DNA from: Leptospira ognonensis
Lineage (GTDB): Bacteria > Spirochaetota > Leptospiria > Leptospirales > Leptospiraceae
DNA length: 25,791 bases
Reading direction: 5' to 3'
Assembly (NCBI RefSeq): GCF_004770745.1
Contig: NZ_RQGD01000007.1
Location: 1-25,791, forward strand
Shown here piece by piece: positions 16,339-25,271 of this stretch. The translations under genes were made by a program, and so were the position numbers. Position 1 is the stretch's first letter. Each line of letters starts with the position of its first letter. The notes under the pieces were generated by a model that ran no database searches, was not told the DNA's origin, and saw nothing but the letters and a program-made list of their open reading frames with translations.

Positions 16339-16812
16339 ATGAATTTCATTGAGCAAGTATTAAAAGAAATTTTAGAAGGAGAACAAAATCGATATGGTGA
16401 AGTGGAATATAAATTTTCAGATACAGAGAGGACCTTCCGTATCCAGCAAGTTGTGTTCTATCTTAAAACCAATCCAAAACTATCCTTAGAAGAAGAGAAA
16501 TTACTTTCATCTTGCATATTTTGGGGATTGTATGACACACCAAACATGGTGGAACAGTTTACAGTCTCCTTTTTGCCCTTCCTTTTTCTGCCTGCGGTTC
16601 GAAATGGATTTTCCAGAAGATTTGATACAGACTTAAGTTTCGATGCTCGCATCAGCCATACGTACGCTACATTAAAAGACATTCAGGCATTTGGACTAGA
16701 CTCTCAAACTTGGATCAGTCTCGCGCTAGAAAATTTAGCAAAATGGCCTGAGGGCGAAAAGGAGGAGGAAGATTACAAAAAATTGCTGCAAACTTTGCTA
16801 TTAACGAACTAG
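16339..16812 (+). CDS. Protein of unknown function
   Basis: About 157 residues; I do not recognise it. The N-terminal half is charged and helical (EQVLKEILEGEQNRYGEVEY, then LSLEEEKLLSSCIFWGLYD). A hydrophobic, proline- and phenylalanine-rich stretch follows (FTVSFLPFLFLPAVRNGF, ~74-91), which could be a buried helix pair rather than a true membrane span. The C-terminus is acidic. It has no signal peptide. GAGG at 16325-16328 better supports the ATG at 16339 than the one at 16330, which lies only one base after it. The gene is flanked by gaps of 238 and 288 bases, so it is likely a single-gene unit. Normal-looking composition and length support a real gene. Confidence 0.6.
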   Translation: MNFIEQVLKEILEGEQNRYGEVEYKFSDTERTFRIQQVVFYLKTNPKLSLEEEKLLSSCIFWGLYDTPNMVEQFTVSFLPFLFLPAVRNGFSRRFDTDLSFDARISHTYATLKDIQAFGLDSQTWISLALENLAKWPEGEKEEEDYKKLLQTLLLTN

Positions 16813-17100
16813 ATTTTGCAGGTAAATGTGTAAGGTAAAATTATTTCCACATTCTAATTTTCGATTTCTCAAGTTAGACGCACTAAATTCCGAAACATCC
16901 ATTCTAGGAAATGTCAAGCACAATAATTTACAGGATTTGCCAAAAGTTAGCATACGCTAGGTGGCATCTGGCTCCATTCTCCTTGGAAACGCTCGAATCA
17001 GACCGATTTAGAGCGAGATTTGAGTCTAAAATCTATTAAAATCATTTCGCTTGACAGGCAACATTCGCTTCTCAGCCTGGCTACTTGAGAGGGAATTATT
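16813..17100. other. Intergenic region upstream of the XPB-like helicase
   Basis: No gene is visible. A weak stem (CTCGAATC at 16992-16999 with GATTTGAG at 17017-17024, one G-T pair, 17-base loop) is present without a U-tract. A perfect TTGACA occurs at 17051-17056, but no -10-like sequence is found at normal spacing. GAGAGGGA at 17087-17094 is a good ribosome binding site for the ATG at 17101. Confidence 0.5.
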
Positions 17101-18795
17101 ATGGCCAAACCACTCACAGTACAAAGCGATAAAACAATGCTCCTTGAGGTTGATAACCCTGAGTTCGAAGCATGTCGAGATTTAATTGCAAAGTTTGCAG
17201 AACTCGAAAAAAGTCCAGAATATATGCATACTTACCGCATTTCACCATTATCACTTTGGAATGCGGCTTCTATCAAAATGACAGCCGAGGAGATCATCGA
17301 TGGATTGATTTCGTTTGCAAGGTATTCTGTACCTAAAAACGTGATCAATGAAATCAAAGAACAAATATCTCGTTACGGAAAAGTGAAGCTAGTAAAAGAA
17401 GAAACTGGTGAGCTTTACATCATTTCCAACGAAATGGGTTTTATCACAGAAATCGCGAACAACCGCGCTGTGCAGCCGTTTGTTGACGGTATGGAAGGAG
17501 ATAAGATTCGCATTAAAAAAGAATATCGTGGTCACATTAAACAGGCTCTGATCAAGATAGGTTTTCCTGTGGAAGATTTGGCAGGATATGACGAAGGAAA
17601 TAAATATCCGTTCAATTTACGTCCTACGACAAAAGGTGGTACGAAGTTCGGTATGCGGGACTACCAAAGAGCTTCTGTGGAAGCCTTTCACGCGGGTGGT
17701 CGCAATGAAGGTGGCTCCGGCGTTGTCGTGCTACCATGTGGTGCTGGGAAAACGATCGTCGGTATGGGCGTCATGCAAATCGTGGGAGCGGAAACTCTCA
17801 TCCTTGTAACAAACACGCTTTCGATACGCCAGTGGCGAAATGAGATCGTCGATAAAACTGACATCCCAGAATCAGATATCGGAGAATATTCAGGTGAGAT
17901 GAAAGAAATCAAACCCATCACCATTGCCACTTATAATATCCTTACGCATCGGAAAAAGAAGGGTGGAGATTTCACTCACTTTCATATCTTTGGAGCCAAT
18001 AATTGGGGACTTATTGTTTATGATGAGGTGCATTTATTGCCCGCTCCTGTTTTCAGAATGACTTCTGAGTTACAAGCAAAACGAAGGTTAGGTTTGACAG
18101 CGACTCTCGTCAGAGAAGATGGACTTGAGGAAGATGTATTCTCCCTGATTGGTCCTAAAAAATATGATGTACCTTGGAAAGAATTGGAAGCCAAAGCATG
18201 GATTGCGGAAGCAAATTGTATTGAAGTTCGAGTTCCTATGGAGGAAGACCTTCGTATGCGTTATTCTGTTGCCGATGATAGAGAAAAATTTCGTCTGGCT
18301 TCAGAAAATCCAGAGAAGTTAAAAGCGATCGATTTTATCTTAAAGAAACATGCGACAAATAATATTCTGGTGATTGGACAGTACATCAATCAATTGGAAG
18401 AAATTTCACAAACATTTAAGATACCGCTAATCACAGGTAAGACGCCGCTTCCGGAGAGACAGGAACTTTACCAGGCTTTCCGAACGGGTCAAATCAAACA
18501 GCTAGTTGTATCTAAAGTTGCCAACTTTTCAATTGACCTACCAGACGCGAACATCGCCATTCAGGTATCAGGTACTTTCGGAAGTAGACAAGAGGAAGCA
18601 CAGCGTTTGGGTCGGATCTTACGTCCCAAAGTAAATGATAATACGGCCATATTCTATTCTTTAATTTCGAGAGATACGAATGAAGAAAGGTTCGGCCAAA
18701 ATCGCCAATTGTTCTTAACAGAGCAAGGCTATGAGTATGAAATTTACACACTTGATCAGTTTAAAGAAACCGTGCCAGCTGGGGCACAACCATAA
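17101..18795 (+). CDS. Bacterial XPB/Ssl2-type DNA helicase (superfamily 2)
   Basis: This 564-residue ATP-dependent helicase resembles eukaryotic/archaeal XPB, the 3'-5' helicase of nucleotide excision repair and TFIIH. An N-terminal region (~1-180) precedes the SF2 core. Motif Q-like FGMRDYQ (183-189) is followed by Walker A PCGAGKT (212-218), DEVH (308-311), LTAT (332-335) and then VRED: the Arg-Glu-Asp of 338-340 is the RED motif specific to XPB-type helicases. Helicase domain 2 ends with motif VI QRLGRILRPK (501-510). The length matches actinobacterial and spirochaetal XPB proteins. In archaea XPB pairs with the nuclease Bax1, which is not seen here. A role in repair or transcription-linked repair is inferred. 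The next gene starts 12 bases downstream. Confidence 0.93.
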   Translation: MAKPLTVQSDKTMLLEVDNPEFEACRDLIAKFAELEKSPEYMHTYRISPLSLWNAASIKMTAEEIIDGLISFARYSVPKNVINEIKEQISRYGKVKLVKEETGELYIISNEMGFITEIANNRAVQPFVDGMEGDKIRIKKEYRGHIKQALIKIGFPVEDLAGYDEGNKYPFNLRPTTKGGTKFGMRDYQRASVEAFHAGGRNEGGSGVVVLPCGAGKTIVGMGVMQIVGAETLILVTNTLSIRQWRNEIVDKTDIPESDIGEYSGEMKEIKPITIATYNILTHRKKKGGDFTHFHIFGANNWGLIVYDEVHLLPAPVFRMTSELQAKRRLGLTATLVREDGLEEDVFSLIGPKKYDVPWKELEAKAWIAEANCIEVRVPMEEDLRMRYSVADDREKFRLASENPEKLKAIDFILKKHATNNILVIGQYINQLEEISQTFKIPLITGKTPLPERQELYQAFRTGQIKQLVVSKVANFSIDLPDANIAIQVSGTFGSRQEEAQRLGRILRPKVNDNTAIFYSLISRDTNEERFGQNRQLFLTEQGYEYEIYTLDQFKETVPAGAQP

Positions 18796-18807
18796 TTAGA
18801 GGAACAA

Positions 18808-20025
18808 ATGAAACTCGTTGCAAAACGTTTGGATGTCGTTGAACCATCGCCTACATTGGCGATCACTGCTAAAGCAAATCAGCTGAAAGCAAGCGGCTTA
18901 GATGTCGTTGGATTCGGAGCAGGGGAACCTGATTTTGACACGCCTAATCACATCAAAGAGGCGGCTAAACAGGCTATGGATCAGGGCAAAACGAAATACA
19001 CTCCTGTGAGTGGAACGGTAAACTTGCGTGATGCGATCATCCAAAAGTTCAAGAATGACAATGGTTTGGTGTATGAAAGAAACCAAATCATTGTAGGAAC
19101 GGGTGGGAAACAGGTACTTTATAATTTTTTTATGGCTACGTTAAATCCTGGAGATGAAGTCATCATTCCTGCCCCTTATTGGGTGAGTTATGCAGATATC
19201 GTTCGTTTGGCGGAAGGCATTCCAGTTATCGTACCGACAGATATTGCAAGTGGTTTTAAAATCACCGCAGAACAATTGGAAAAGGCTATCACTCCAAAAA
19301 CAAAGGTTTTTATTTTCAATTCTCCCTCCAATCCTACGGGAGCCGCCTACACTCGCAAAGATGTGGAAAAACTGGTTTCTGTTTTGGAACCAAAAGATAT
19401 CATCACGCTTTCGGATGATATCTATGAGAAAATCATCTATGATGGACTCGAGTTTGTGAATCCAGCCATGATTTCAGGCAAAATGAAAGAAAAAACATTT
19501 GTCGTCAATGGGGTCTCCAAAGCTTATTCCATGACGGGCTGGCGTATTGGCTATGCGGCAGGCAATGCGGAAATCATAAAGAATATGGATACGATGCAAG
19601 GCCAATCAACTTCGAATGCCTCCTCAATTTCGCAGGCGGCTGCGGAAGCGGCGCTACTAGGTGATCAAAAGCCAGTCGAAGAGATGCGTTTGGCTTTTGA
19701 TAAACGAAGAAAGTTGATTGTGTCCTTGTTAAACGAAATCCCTGGTGTCGAATGTCGGATGCCAGAAGGTGCTTTTTATGCGTTTCCTTACATCACAGGT
19801 GTGTATGACTTTGATGGTTTCAAAAAGTTGGTGCTTGAAAAAAAAGAGAAATCCCTTTCCAAACTTTTCTGTGACGTGCTACTCGATAAGTACAACGTTG
19901 CCGCTGTTCCCGGTGTTGCTTTCGGTGACGATAAGGCTATACGACTTTCTTATGCTTTAGGTGAGAAGGACATTGAAAAAGGCATTTCTCGCATCAAACA
20001 AATGATCTCTGATCTCAAAGGATAA
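18808..20025 (+). CDS. Pyridoxal-phosphate-dependent aminotransferase, class I (aspartate aminotransferase Ib-like)
   Basis: The 405-residue enzyme is a fold-type I aminotransferase close to the Ib subgroup (AspC/AatA of bacteria), which transfers the amino group of aspartate to 2-oxoglutarate; some members also act on prephenate. Features are VVGFGAGEPDFDTPNHI (33-49), NSPSNPTG (171-178) with Asn175, SDDIYE (202-207), VSKAYSMTGWRIGYAAG with the PLP-binding Lys238, and a C-terminal IRLSYAL with substrate-binding Arg379. AGAGGA (18798-18803) lies just before the ATG. It follows the helicase by 12 bases and may share its message, although no functional link is obvious. Exact substrate cannot be set from sequence. 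Confidence 0.92.
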   Translation: MKLVAKRLDVVEPSPTLAITAKANQLKASGLDVVGFGAGEPDFDTPNHIKEAAKQAMDQGKTKYTPVSGTVNLRDAIIQKFKNDNGLVYERNQIIVGTGGKQVLYNFFMATLNPGDEVIIPAPYWVSYADIVRLAEGIPVIVPTDIASGFKITAEQLEKAITPKTKVFIFNSPSNPTGAAYTRKDVEKLVSVLEPKDIITLSDDIYEKIIYDGLEFVNPAMISGKMKEKTFVVNGVSKAYSMTGWRIGYAAGNAEIIKNMDTMQGQSTSNASSISQAAAEAALLGDQKPVEEMRLAFDKRRKLIVSLLNEIPGVECRMPEGAFYAFPYITGVYDFDGFKKLVLEKKEKSLSKLFCDVLLDKYNVAAVPGVAFGDDKAIRLSYALGEKDIEKGISRIKQMISDLKG

Positions 20026-20027
20026 GT

Positions 20028-21065
20028 ATGAACAGAAGTGGTAGTATCAAAATCTTTTGGTCACTATCACTTTTTTTTCTAGGTTTTTCTATTTTGCTTG
20101 GGGAACCAAAATCTCTACAGAAAAAGATAAAACAAATACCATCGGACCAATTGAGATACAAAGACGAAGTTTCCGAAATCATTGTAAATCATTTTCAGGT
20201 AAAACTATATCTTTTCCCTGATCGTAAAAGCGATGTTTTGCGAGTACTTAAATTTGGTGAGAGAGTTGTTTACGATAAATCAACTTTAGAACTTCCAAAT
20301 GACAAATGGATCCCGATCAGAACCGTGACAGACGGACTCATTGGGCACGTAGTTCGAGAGGCCGTCCTTTCCGTAGCAAAAAATCGATACTTAACGCAGC
20401 TGATTTTTGAAACGGATAAATTATTAAAATTAAATTCGCTATCGCTTGTCGAAAGAATGGAGATCACTGACTCACTTTTCGCGGTTTCTACCGCAGGCGA
20501 ATATACGGGTGATGACTTTACCTTAAGTCGTACAAAAGCGGGATTTGGGTTGAAACGGACACTTGATTTGATCAATGAGAAAAAAATTAAGTCTGATAGC
20601 TCGCCAGATTTGCTTGAGTTTTTGAAACGCCACCAATCCAAATTACTATATGATTATTCAGATGGGATTTATTATGTGGACCCAAATTATTTCTGGAAAT
20701 TAATTGAAACCAATCCAAATACGAAACATTCGGATTACGCAGGTTATTTGGCGGCAGAAGTAGTCCCGATGCCAAACTGTAATCGAGAGCTCAGCTGTGA
20801 GCTAGAGACTCTACGGAAATCGAAAATGCGATATGTATATCAGTTTCCTACAGGTAATTATGTATCCGTTTATATTAAATCTATCATAAAATCCTTGAAA
20901 GAAATAACGAAGGATCCAGATGCCATAGCATGTTTTCAACCACTTCCACAATCGATTCGCTCCGAAATCAATACGATGGAAAAATATGTACAAGAATATA
21001 GTGCTCGGCATAGAAAAGAAATTTTGCCTTATATTAGAATTCTCAAAGAAGAGTGTTTAAAATAA
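20028..21065 (+). CDS. Exported protein with bacterial SH3-like domain, unknown function
   Basis: This 345-residue protein has a signal peptide (residues ~1-26: basic NRSGSIK, then a hydrophobic core to LLGEP) with no lipobox cysteine. Residues ~48-116 look like an SH3b domain (VKLYLFPDRKSDVLRVLKFG, then WIPIRTVTDGLIGHV), the pattern 'L-x-x-x-P-x-x-x-S-x-V-L-x-x-L-x-x-G-x-x-V' that precedes a tryptophan. The remaining ~230 residues are not recognised; they contain a few cysteines (PNCNRELSCE and near the C-terminus) that could form disulfides. SH3b domains often bind cell wall or serve as exported-protein modules. AAAGGA lies five bases before the ATG. It starts 2 bases after the aminotransferase and ends 13 bases before the hydrolase, so these genes look like one operon. 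Confidence 0.65.
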   Translation: MNRSGSIKIFWSLSLFFLGFSILLGEPKSLQKKIKQIPSDQLRYKDEVSEIIVNHFQVKLYLFPDRKSDVLRVLKFGERVVYDKSTLELPNDKWIPIRTVTDGLIGHVVREAVLSVAKNRYLTQLIFETDKLLKLNSLSLVERMEITDSLFAVSTAGEYTGDDFTLSRTKAGFGLKRTLDLINEKKIKSDSSPDLLEFLKRHQSKLLYDYSDGIYYVDPNYFWKLIETNPNTKHSDYAGYLAAEVVPMPNCNRELSCELETLRKSKMRYVYQFPTGNYVSVYIKSIIKSLKEITKDPDAIACFQPLPQSIRSEINTMEKYVQEYSARHRKEILPYIRILKEECLK

Positions 21066-21078
21066 GAGAGCCCATATT

Positions 21079-21873
21079 TTGAAATTAAATTTCAAATTTT
21101 ATCCTAAAGAGGAACTTACCCCATCGGTAAAATCGCAAAACTTAATCATCTTGCACGGGTTATTTGGATCTTCTAAAAACTGGGTTTCCGTATCAAAATT
21201 TCTTTCAAAATATTATAACGTGTATTCTCTTGATTTAAGAAATCATGGCGATTCTCCTCATAGCGAAGTCCATTCGATAGAATCAATGTCTACAGATTTA
21301 GAGGAGTTTATACAGGACCACTCACTGAAAGATGTTTCTTTACTGGGTCATTCTATGGGTGGCCTTGTAGCTATGTATTTTGACCTGACGCATCCAGGTT
21401 TGCTTACATCCCTGATCATTCAAGACATTTCTCCTAGAGATTATCCTTTCATTTATGAAAAAGAAGTCGAGTCAATGTCTCAAGATATTTCAGAATCTAA
21501 GTCTAGATCAGAGATAGATTCACAGATGGCGACATATGTGCCTGATACTTTCATCCGCCAGTTTTTACAAATGAATTTAGAAAGAAGTCCGGAAGGAAAA
21601 TATTACTGGAAATTGAATGTAAGAGGAATTTCAAAAGCAAGAAAACTATTCTCAGAAATATTTTATGGGCTACCTAAATCAGATACGATATCCTTATTCG
21701 TTTTAGGCGGAGCCTCGGAATACATTCGCCCCGAAGACCACAAAACGATAGAGAACTTTTATAAGAAATCGCTTCTTAAAACAATAGAAGGTGGGGGACA
21801 CTACATACATTTTACGCATGCGCTTGAGTTTACAAAAATCTTAGAAGATTTCGTAAACTCAATCAGGAATTAA
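21079..21873 (+). CDS. Alpha/beta hydrolase, YbfF-like esterase
   Basis: The 264-residue protein is a canonical alpha/beta hydrolase. LHGLFGSSKNW (25-35) contains the HG oxyanion motif, SLDLRNHGDSPHS (50-62) is typical of the YbfF/PldB-like esterases, GHSMGG (90-95) holds the nucleophile Ser92, Asp116 in IIQDISP is a candidate acid, and His241 in GGGHYIHF completes the triad. The substrate is unknown; acyl-CoA or other short-chain esters are typical for YbfF relatives. The start is a TTG at 21079 with a GAGAG element about eight bases upstream. It is the last plus-strand gene before the convergent dps gene. Confidence 0.88.
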   Translation: MKLNFKFYPKEELTPSVKSQNLIILHGLFGSSKNWVSVSKFLSKYYNVYSLDLRNHGDSPHSEVHSIESMSTDLEEFIQDHSLKDVSLLGHSMGGLVAMYFDLTHPGLLTSLIIQDISPRDYPFIYEKEVESMSQDISESKSRSEIDSQMATYVPDTFIRQFLQMNLERSPEGKYYWKLNVRGISKARKLFSEIFYGLPKSDTISLFVLGGASEYIRPEDHKTIENFYKKSLLKTIEGGGHYIHFTHALEFTKILEDFVNSIRN

Positions 21874-21903
21874 AGGTCATGGTTCCATGATTCACTAACG
21901 GAA

Positions 21904-22374
21904 TTATTCGGCAAGTAGCGACCTAAGCATCCATGCTGTTTTTTCATGTATATCTAATCTTTGAGTTAATAGGTCTAGTGTAGCTTGGTCATTTCCTTTT
22001 TCTGCTGGGGCATAGGCAAGCCTTGCCGTGCGAATGACTGCTTCGTTTCCTTCCACTAAATTCCGAATCATCATTTCTGCTTTTGGAACATCTTTATCTT
22101 CAGAAATGCTAGAATACTTAGCAAACTCCCAACCACCAACGGGTGCATAATATCCTAGGGAGCGAATGCGTTCCGCAATCGGATCTATTGCGTTCCATAG
22201 CTCCGTATATTGAGTCATAAATAACAGGTGTAAGGTTTGAAACATCGGACCTGTCACGTTCCAGTGGTAACTGTGAGTTTTTTGATAAAGGGTATATGTA
22301 TCTGCCAGTAATTTTCTCAATGCTTCCGAAATAGCGCTTCTTTCCGCCTCGGGAATTCCAATATTGATTTGCAT
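21904..22374 (-). CDS. dps: Dps-family DNA-binding ferritin-like protein
   Basis: This 156-residue mini-ferritin oxidises and stores iron using hydrogen peroxide, protecting DNA from Fenton damage in the cytoplasm. The ferroxidase residues of the Dps family are all in register: His37 in YHWNVTGP, His49 in FQTLHLLF, Asp64 and Glu68 in [12 protein letters not shown]. The four-helix bundle is of normal length. The N-terminus ([14 protein letters not shown]) lacks a lysine-rich tail, so DNA binding may be weak. AGGAGA lies six bases before the ATG (minus strand; plus 22381-22386). It is divergent from the SulP fusion, with 50 bases between them. No PerR-type operator is obvious. Confidence 0.93.
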   Translation of the reverse strand: MQINIGIPEAERSAISEALRKLLADTYTLYQKTHSYHWNVTGPMFQTLHLLFMTQYTELWNAIDPIAERIRSLGYYAPVGGWEFAKYSSISEDKDVPKAEMMIRNLVEGNEAVIRTARLAYAPAEKGNDQATLDLLTQRLDIHEKTAWMLRSLLAE

Positions 22375-22424
22375 TTTTTATCTCCTATAAAAACACTTTT
22401 TACAATACCAAATCGGAACGGCGA

Positions 22425-24626
22425 TTGAATATAAAAATTTCCAATTATTTTACAGAACTCCTCTCTGCTAGCGCAGCTATGCTTGTTGCTTTACCCTCTG
22501 CCATCGCTTTCGGTATCAGTGTGTATACCCCTCTGGGAGAGTCTTACGCTGGCATGGCGGCACTTTCTGGTGTGATCGGCACTATCGTCATCGGGCTCAT
22601 CACCCCACTCGTTGGGGGTACGGCACGGTTGGTTTCCGCACCTGCGGCTCCTGCAGCAGCCGTACTTTCGGTTTTCGTTTTGGAGCAAGTACGAATCGGT
22701 GAATTTGGATACGCACAAATCCCGATCCTTGTCACCATTGCCATTTTATTTGCGGGTATTTTCCAAATCCTTCTCGGAATCATTGGAGGAGGACGACTTA
22801 TTAAATTCATACCATATCCCGTCGTAACCGGATACTTGGGTGGACTCGGCATCCTTATCATCATGGCACAGCTACCGAGAATATTTGCCATGAGTTCTGA
22901 AGGATCCTTGCTTGGAAATATAGAAACTCTCACCTCTGATCCGATTCCACCTATCATTGGATTTGCGACGATTGGAACGATGATTCTCATTCCTAAAATG
23001 ACTTCAAAAATCCCCCCAACAATTGCCTCTCTTCTTATGGGTTTTGCTTCATACTGGTTACTAAGTATTTATTTCCCAGAATTGAAATCAATCCATAATA
23101 ATCGTTATGTGGTTGGGCCAATCATTCCAGAAGGGGAGAGTCTTTTCTCTCATTTCGGAAAAAATATTACAAATTTAGGAATCATTACCTTTTCGAATTT
23201 GAAGATGATCTTCGTGCCAGCATTTACTCTGGGATTTTTGCTTTCCATTGATACCCTAAAGACTTGCCTCGTTATAGATGTTTATTCCGCGAAGCGTCAT
23301 GATTCCAATCGAGAATTAATAGGGCAGGGTGTGGGAAATTTCGCAAGTTCCTTGTTTGGTGGGATAGCGGGATCCGGAACTCTTGGTCCAACGCTCGTAA
23401 ATCTAGCTAGTGGGGCAAAAACAAAGTTTTCCGGATTCCTTGTTGGAGTATTTGCTCTTGTATCATTATTTTTTTTCGCTAATGTATTGCAATGGATACC
23501 AGTTGCCGCTCTAGCGGGCGTTCTCATCGTTGTTGGCTCTCGTATGATAGATTGGAGAAGTTTTGGTTTACTTAAAAATCCATCGACTGTCTTTGATTTT
23601 AGTGTGATTTTATGTGTAGTGGTAGCGGCTGTGAGTACCAGTCTGATCCTTGCAGCAGGAGTCGGCATACTCCTGGCAATTCTGTTATTCGTGAGAGATC
23701 AAATTCGTTCTTCGGTTGTTAGACGGACTTTCTTAGGACATCAGAAATTTTCGAAAAAAAGGAGACTTCCTTCAGAATTAGATGCCTTGGAAAAAAAATC
23801 TGACAGAAATATCATATTTGAACTCCAAGGACAATTGTTTTTTGGAACGACCGACCAACTGTTCAATACGTTGGAACCATATCTTGCCTCAGCAAAAAAT
23901 ATAATACTTGATTTCAGAAGAGTCGTCAATATTGACTTTACGGCTGTTAATCTTTTGAAACAGATTCACTCGAGATTAATGGCTGCAAACGGAACGCTCA
24001 TCCTTGCGAACATCCCCTTGCTACTTTCAACGGGTCATGATATGAAAGAATATTTAAGAACGCTTGGTCTCTCTGATTCTTCCGAGAATATTAAATTTTT
24101 CGATGAGCTTGATGATGCACTCGAATACATTGAAGATGAAATCATCCATGAAGCCAACTTAGATGTTACCAAAAATGTTCCCTTCCTGCATTTGAATCAG
24201 TTTGAATTTTTTAAACCATTTAAGCTGGAAGATGTTGCTCAATTTGAAAAATGCATTCGTGAAATCGAATGTCCGTCAGGCGAAAATGTTTTTAATATGG
24301 GCGATGTCTCAGATGAAATGTATTTTATCCGAAAGGGCACGATACGCATTCAACTCCCTATCGAGGGAAAACGTTCGCATCATTTGGCAACATTTGGAAA
24401 AGGAGATTTTTTTGGCGATATGGCATTTTTAGACAAAGAAACAAGATCTGCTGACGCCGTTGCCATTGAAACAAGCTCTTTATATGGTATTTCGAGAATC
24501 AAATTCGATGAGTATGTCGCTACTCATCCGATTTTTGGAAATTTATTTTTTGAATCTCTTGCTTATACTTTATCAAAACGATTAAGACTCAATCATGTGG
24601 AACTTTCCGCTTTGCAAGAAAGTTAA
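22425..24626 (+). CDS. SulP-family anion transporter fused to STAS and cyclic-nucleotide-binding domains
   Basis: The 733-residue protein combines three modules. Residues ~10-425 are a SulP/SLC26 inorganic anion transporter with about 12 membrane segments, including LVSAPAAPAAAV (69-80), FLLSIDTLKTCLV and GNFASSLFGGIAGSGTL (304-320). Residues ~460-572 are a STAS domain (NIILDFRRVVNIDFTAVNLL, 492-511), normal for SulP. Residues ~590-720 are a CAP-type cyclic-nucleotide-binding domain: GDVSDEMYFIRKGTIRIQLP then GKGDFFGDMAFLDKETRSADA (658-678), close to the phosphate-binding cassette 'FGE-x-x-L...R-x-A', with Asp for Glu and Arg674 kept. Substrate (sulfate, bicarbonate or other anion) is unknown. 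Control of transport by cAMP or cGMP is inference. The start is a TTG at 22425. Confidence 0.9.
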   Translation: MNIKISNYFTELLSASAAMLVALPSAIAFGISVYTPLGESYAGMAALSGVIGTIVIGLITPLVGGTARLVSAPAAPAAAVLSVFVLEQVRIGEFGYAQIPILVTIAILFAGIFQILLGIIGGGRLIKFIPYPVVTGYLGGLGILIIMAQLPRIFAMSSEGSLLGNIETLTSDPIPPIIGFATIGTMILIPKMTSKIPPTIASLLMGFASYWLLSIYFPELKSIHNNRYVVGPIIPEGESLFSHFGKNITNLGIITFSNLKMIFVPAFTLGFLLSIDTLKTCLVIDVYSAKRHDSNRELIGQGVGNFASSLFGGIAGSGTLGPTLVNLASGAKTKFSGFLVGVFALVSLFFFANVLQWIPVAALAGVLIVVGSRMIDWRSFGLLKNPSTVFDFSVILCVVVAAVSTSLILAAGVGILLAILLFVRDQIRSSVVRRTFLGHQKFSKKRRLPSELDALEKKSDRNIIFELQGQLFFGTTDQLFNTLEPYLASAKNIILDFRRVVNIDFTAVNLLKQIHSRLMAANGTLILANIPLLLSTGHDMKEYLRTLGLSDSSENIKFFDELDDALEYIEDEIIHEANLDVTKNVPFLHLNQFEFFKPFKLEDVAQFEKCIREIECPSGENVFNMGDVSDEMYFIRKGTIRIQLPIEGKRSHHLATFGKGDFFGDMAFLDKETRSADAVAIETSSLYGISRIKFDEYVATHPIFGNLFFESLAYTLSKRLRLNHVELSALQES

Positions 24627-24656
24627 AAAGTAAATACCTGGATCTCAAAATATAGG

Positions 24657-25271
24657 TTAGTTGATGCCAGAGCGGATTTCACTCACCAATTTTTCAGCAA
24701 CATAGTCATATTCGGATGTTTCCAGCAGAATGTCTGACCGACTCCAAATAAGTCCCAGACCCAATATATATTTGGTGAGTTTCATTGCGGACCAATTAGT
24801 CCCTGGCTTCTTTCTCGCATTTACAACAACCTGGCCAGATTCGATTTTGACGATTTTTAAAGATACGGTATCGATTAGATTTGGATAGGGCATCCCCTTT
24901 GGATCAAAGGTTCGCAGAGCCGAGCCTCTACCGAAAACAAGAGCGTCCACCCCTAAGATCTTTCCAATTCTGACAGCAGTCTGGGTGTCTATGATTCCTG
25001 TCTTCGTAAACGACTGCTCATTTACAACCTTAGAGAGTTGTTCTCGTTCTATCACTGCCATTGGAAGATTTTTTGCCAATTGCAAGGAAACAGCATCCGT
25101 AAATTCCCCATCCCATTTCGCATCGTCAATTTCGAAGGTAAGGACGGCGATTTTCTGTATTGTAAGGTCCCTTTTGTTCTGGTCAGGATATTGAATCGCA
25201 GACTCCATCGTCGTACAATTCGTTAGAATCAACATAAAAAGTAAAAAGGAGGCGAGTAAAGAAGATTTCAT
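24657..25271 (-). CDS. CsgG/HfaB-like lipoprotein
   Basis: About 204 residues. The N-terminus is a lipoprotein signal: MKSSLLASFLLFMLILTNC, with Cys19 after LTN. This is a loose lipobox of the kind accepted in spirochaetes, though Asn at -1 is unusual. The mature part resembles the CsgG/LpoB/HfaB fold: KIAVLTFEID, then TDAVSLQLAKNLPMAVIEREQLSKVVNEQ, here about residues 60-88, then AVRIGKILGVDALVFGRGSA. The pattern 'V-I-E-R-x-Q-L' followed by 'G-x-x-L-G-V-D-A-L-V-x-G' is typical. No curli genes (csgE, csgF) are nearby, so a secretion-pore role is not implied; it may be a stand-alone envelope lipoprotein. I chose the ATG at 25271; a TTG at 25277 is possible. Confidence 0.8.
   Translation of the reverse strand: MKSSLLASFLLFMLILTNCTTMESAIQYPDQNKRDLTIQKIAVLTFEIDDAKWDGEFTDAVSLQLAKNLPMAVIEREQLSKVVNEQSFTKTGIIDTQTAVRIGKILGVDALVFGRGSALRTFDPKGMPYPNLIDTVSLKIVKIESGQVVVNARKKPGTNWSAMKLTKYILGLGLIWSRSDILLETSEYDYVAEKLVSEIRSGIN

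Noticed and set aside
17051..17086. Perfect TTGACA as a promoter for the XPB-like helicase
   Set aside because: No -10-like hexamer at 15-19 bases; the box alone is not enough.
21877..21890. Perfect palindrome TCATGGTTCCATGA between the hydrolase and dps genes
   Set aside because: Too short a stem once a loop is allowed and no U-tract; a terminator call is not supported, although it lies between convergent genes.
22544..22990. 148-codon minus-strand frame
   Set aside because: Antisense to the conserved SulP transporter region; no ribosome binding site or domain pattern.
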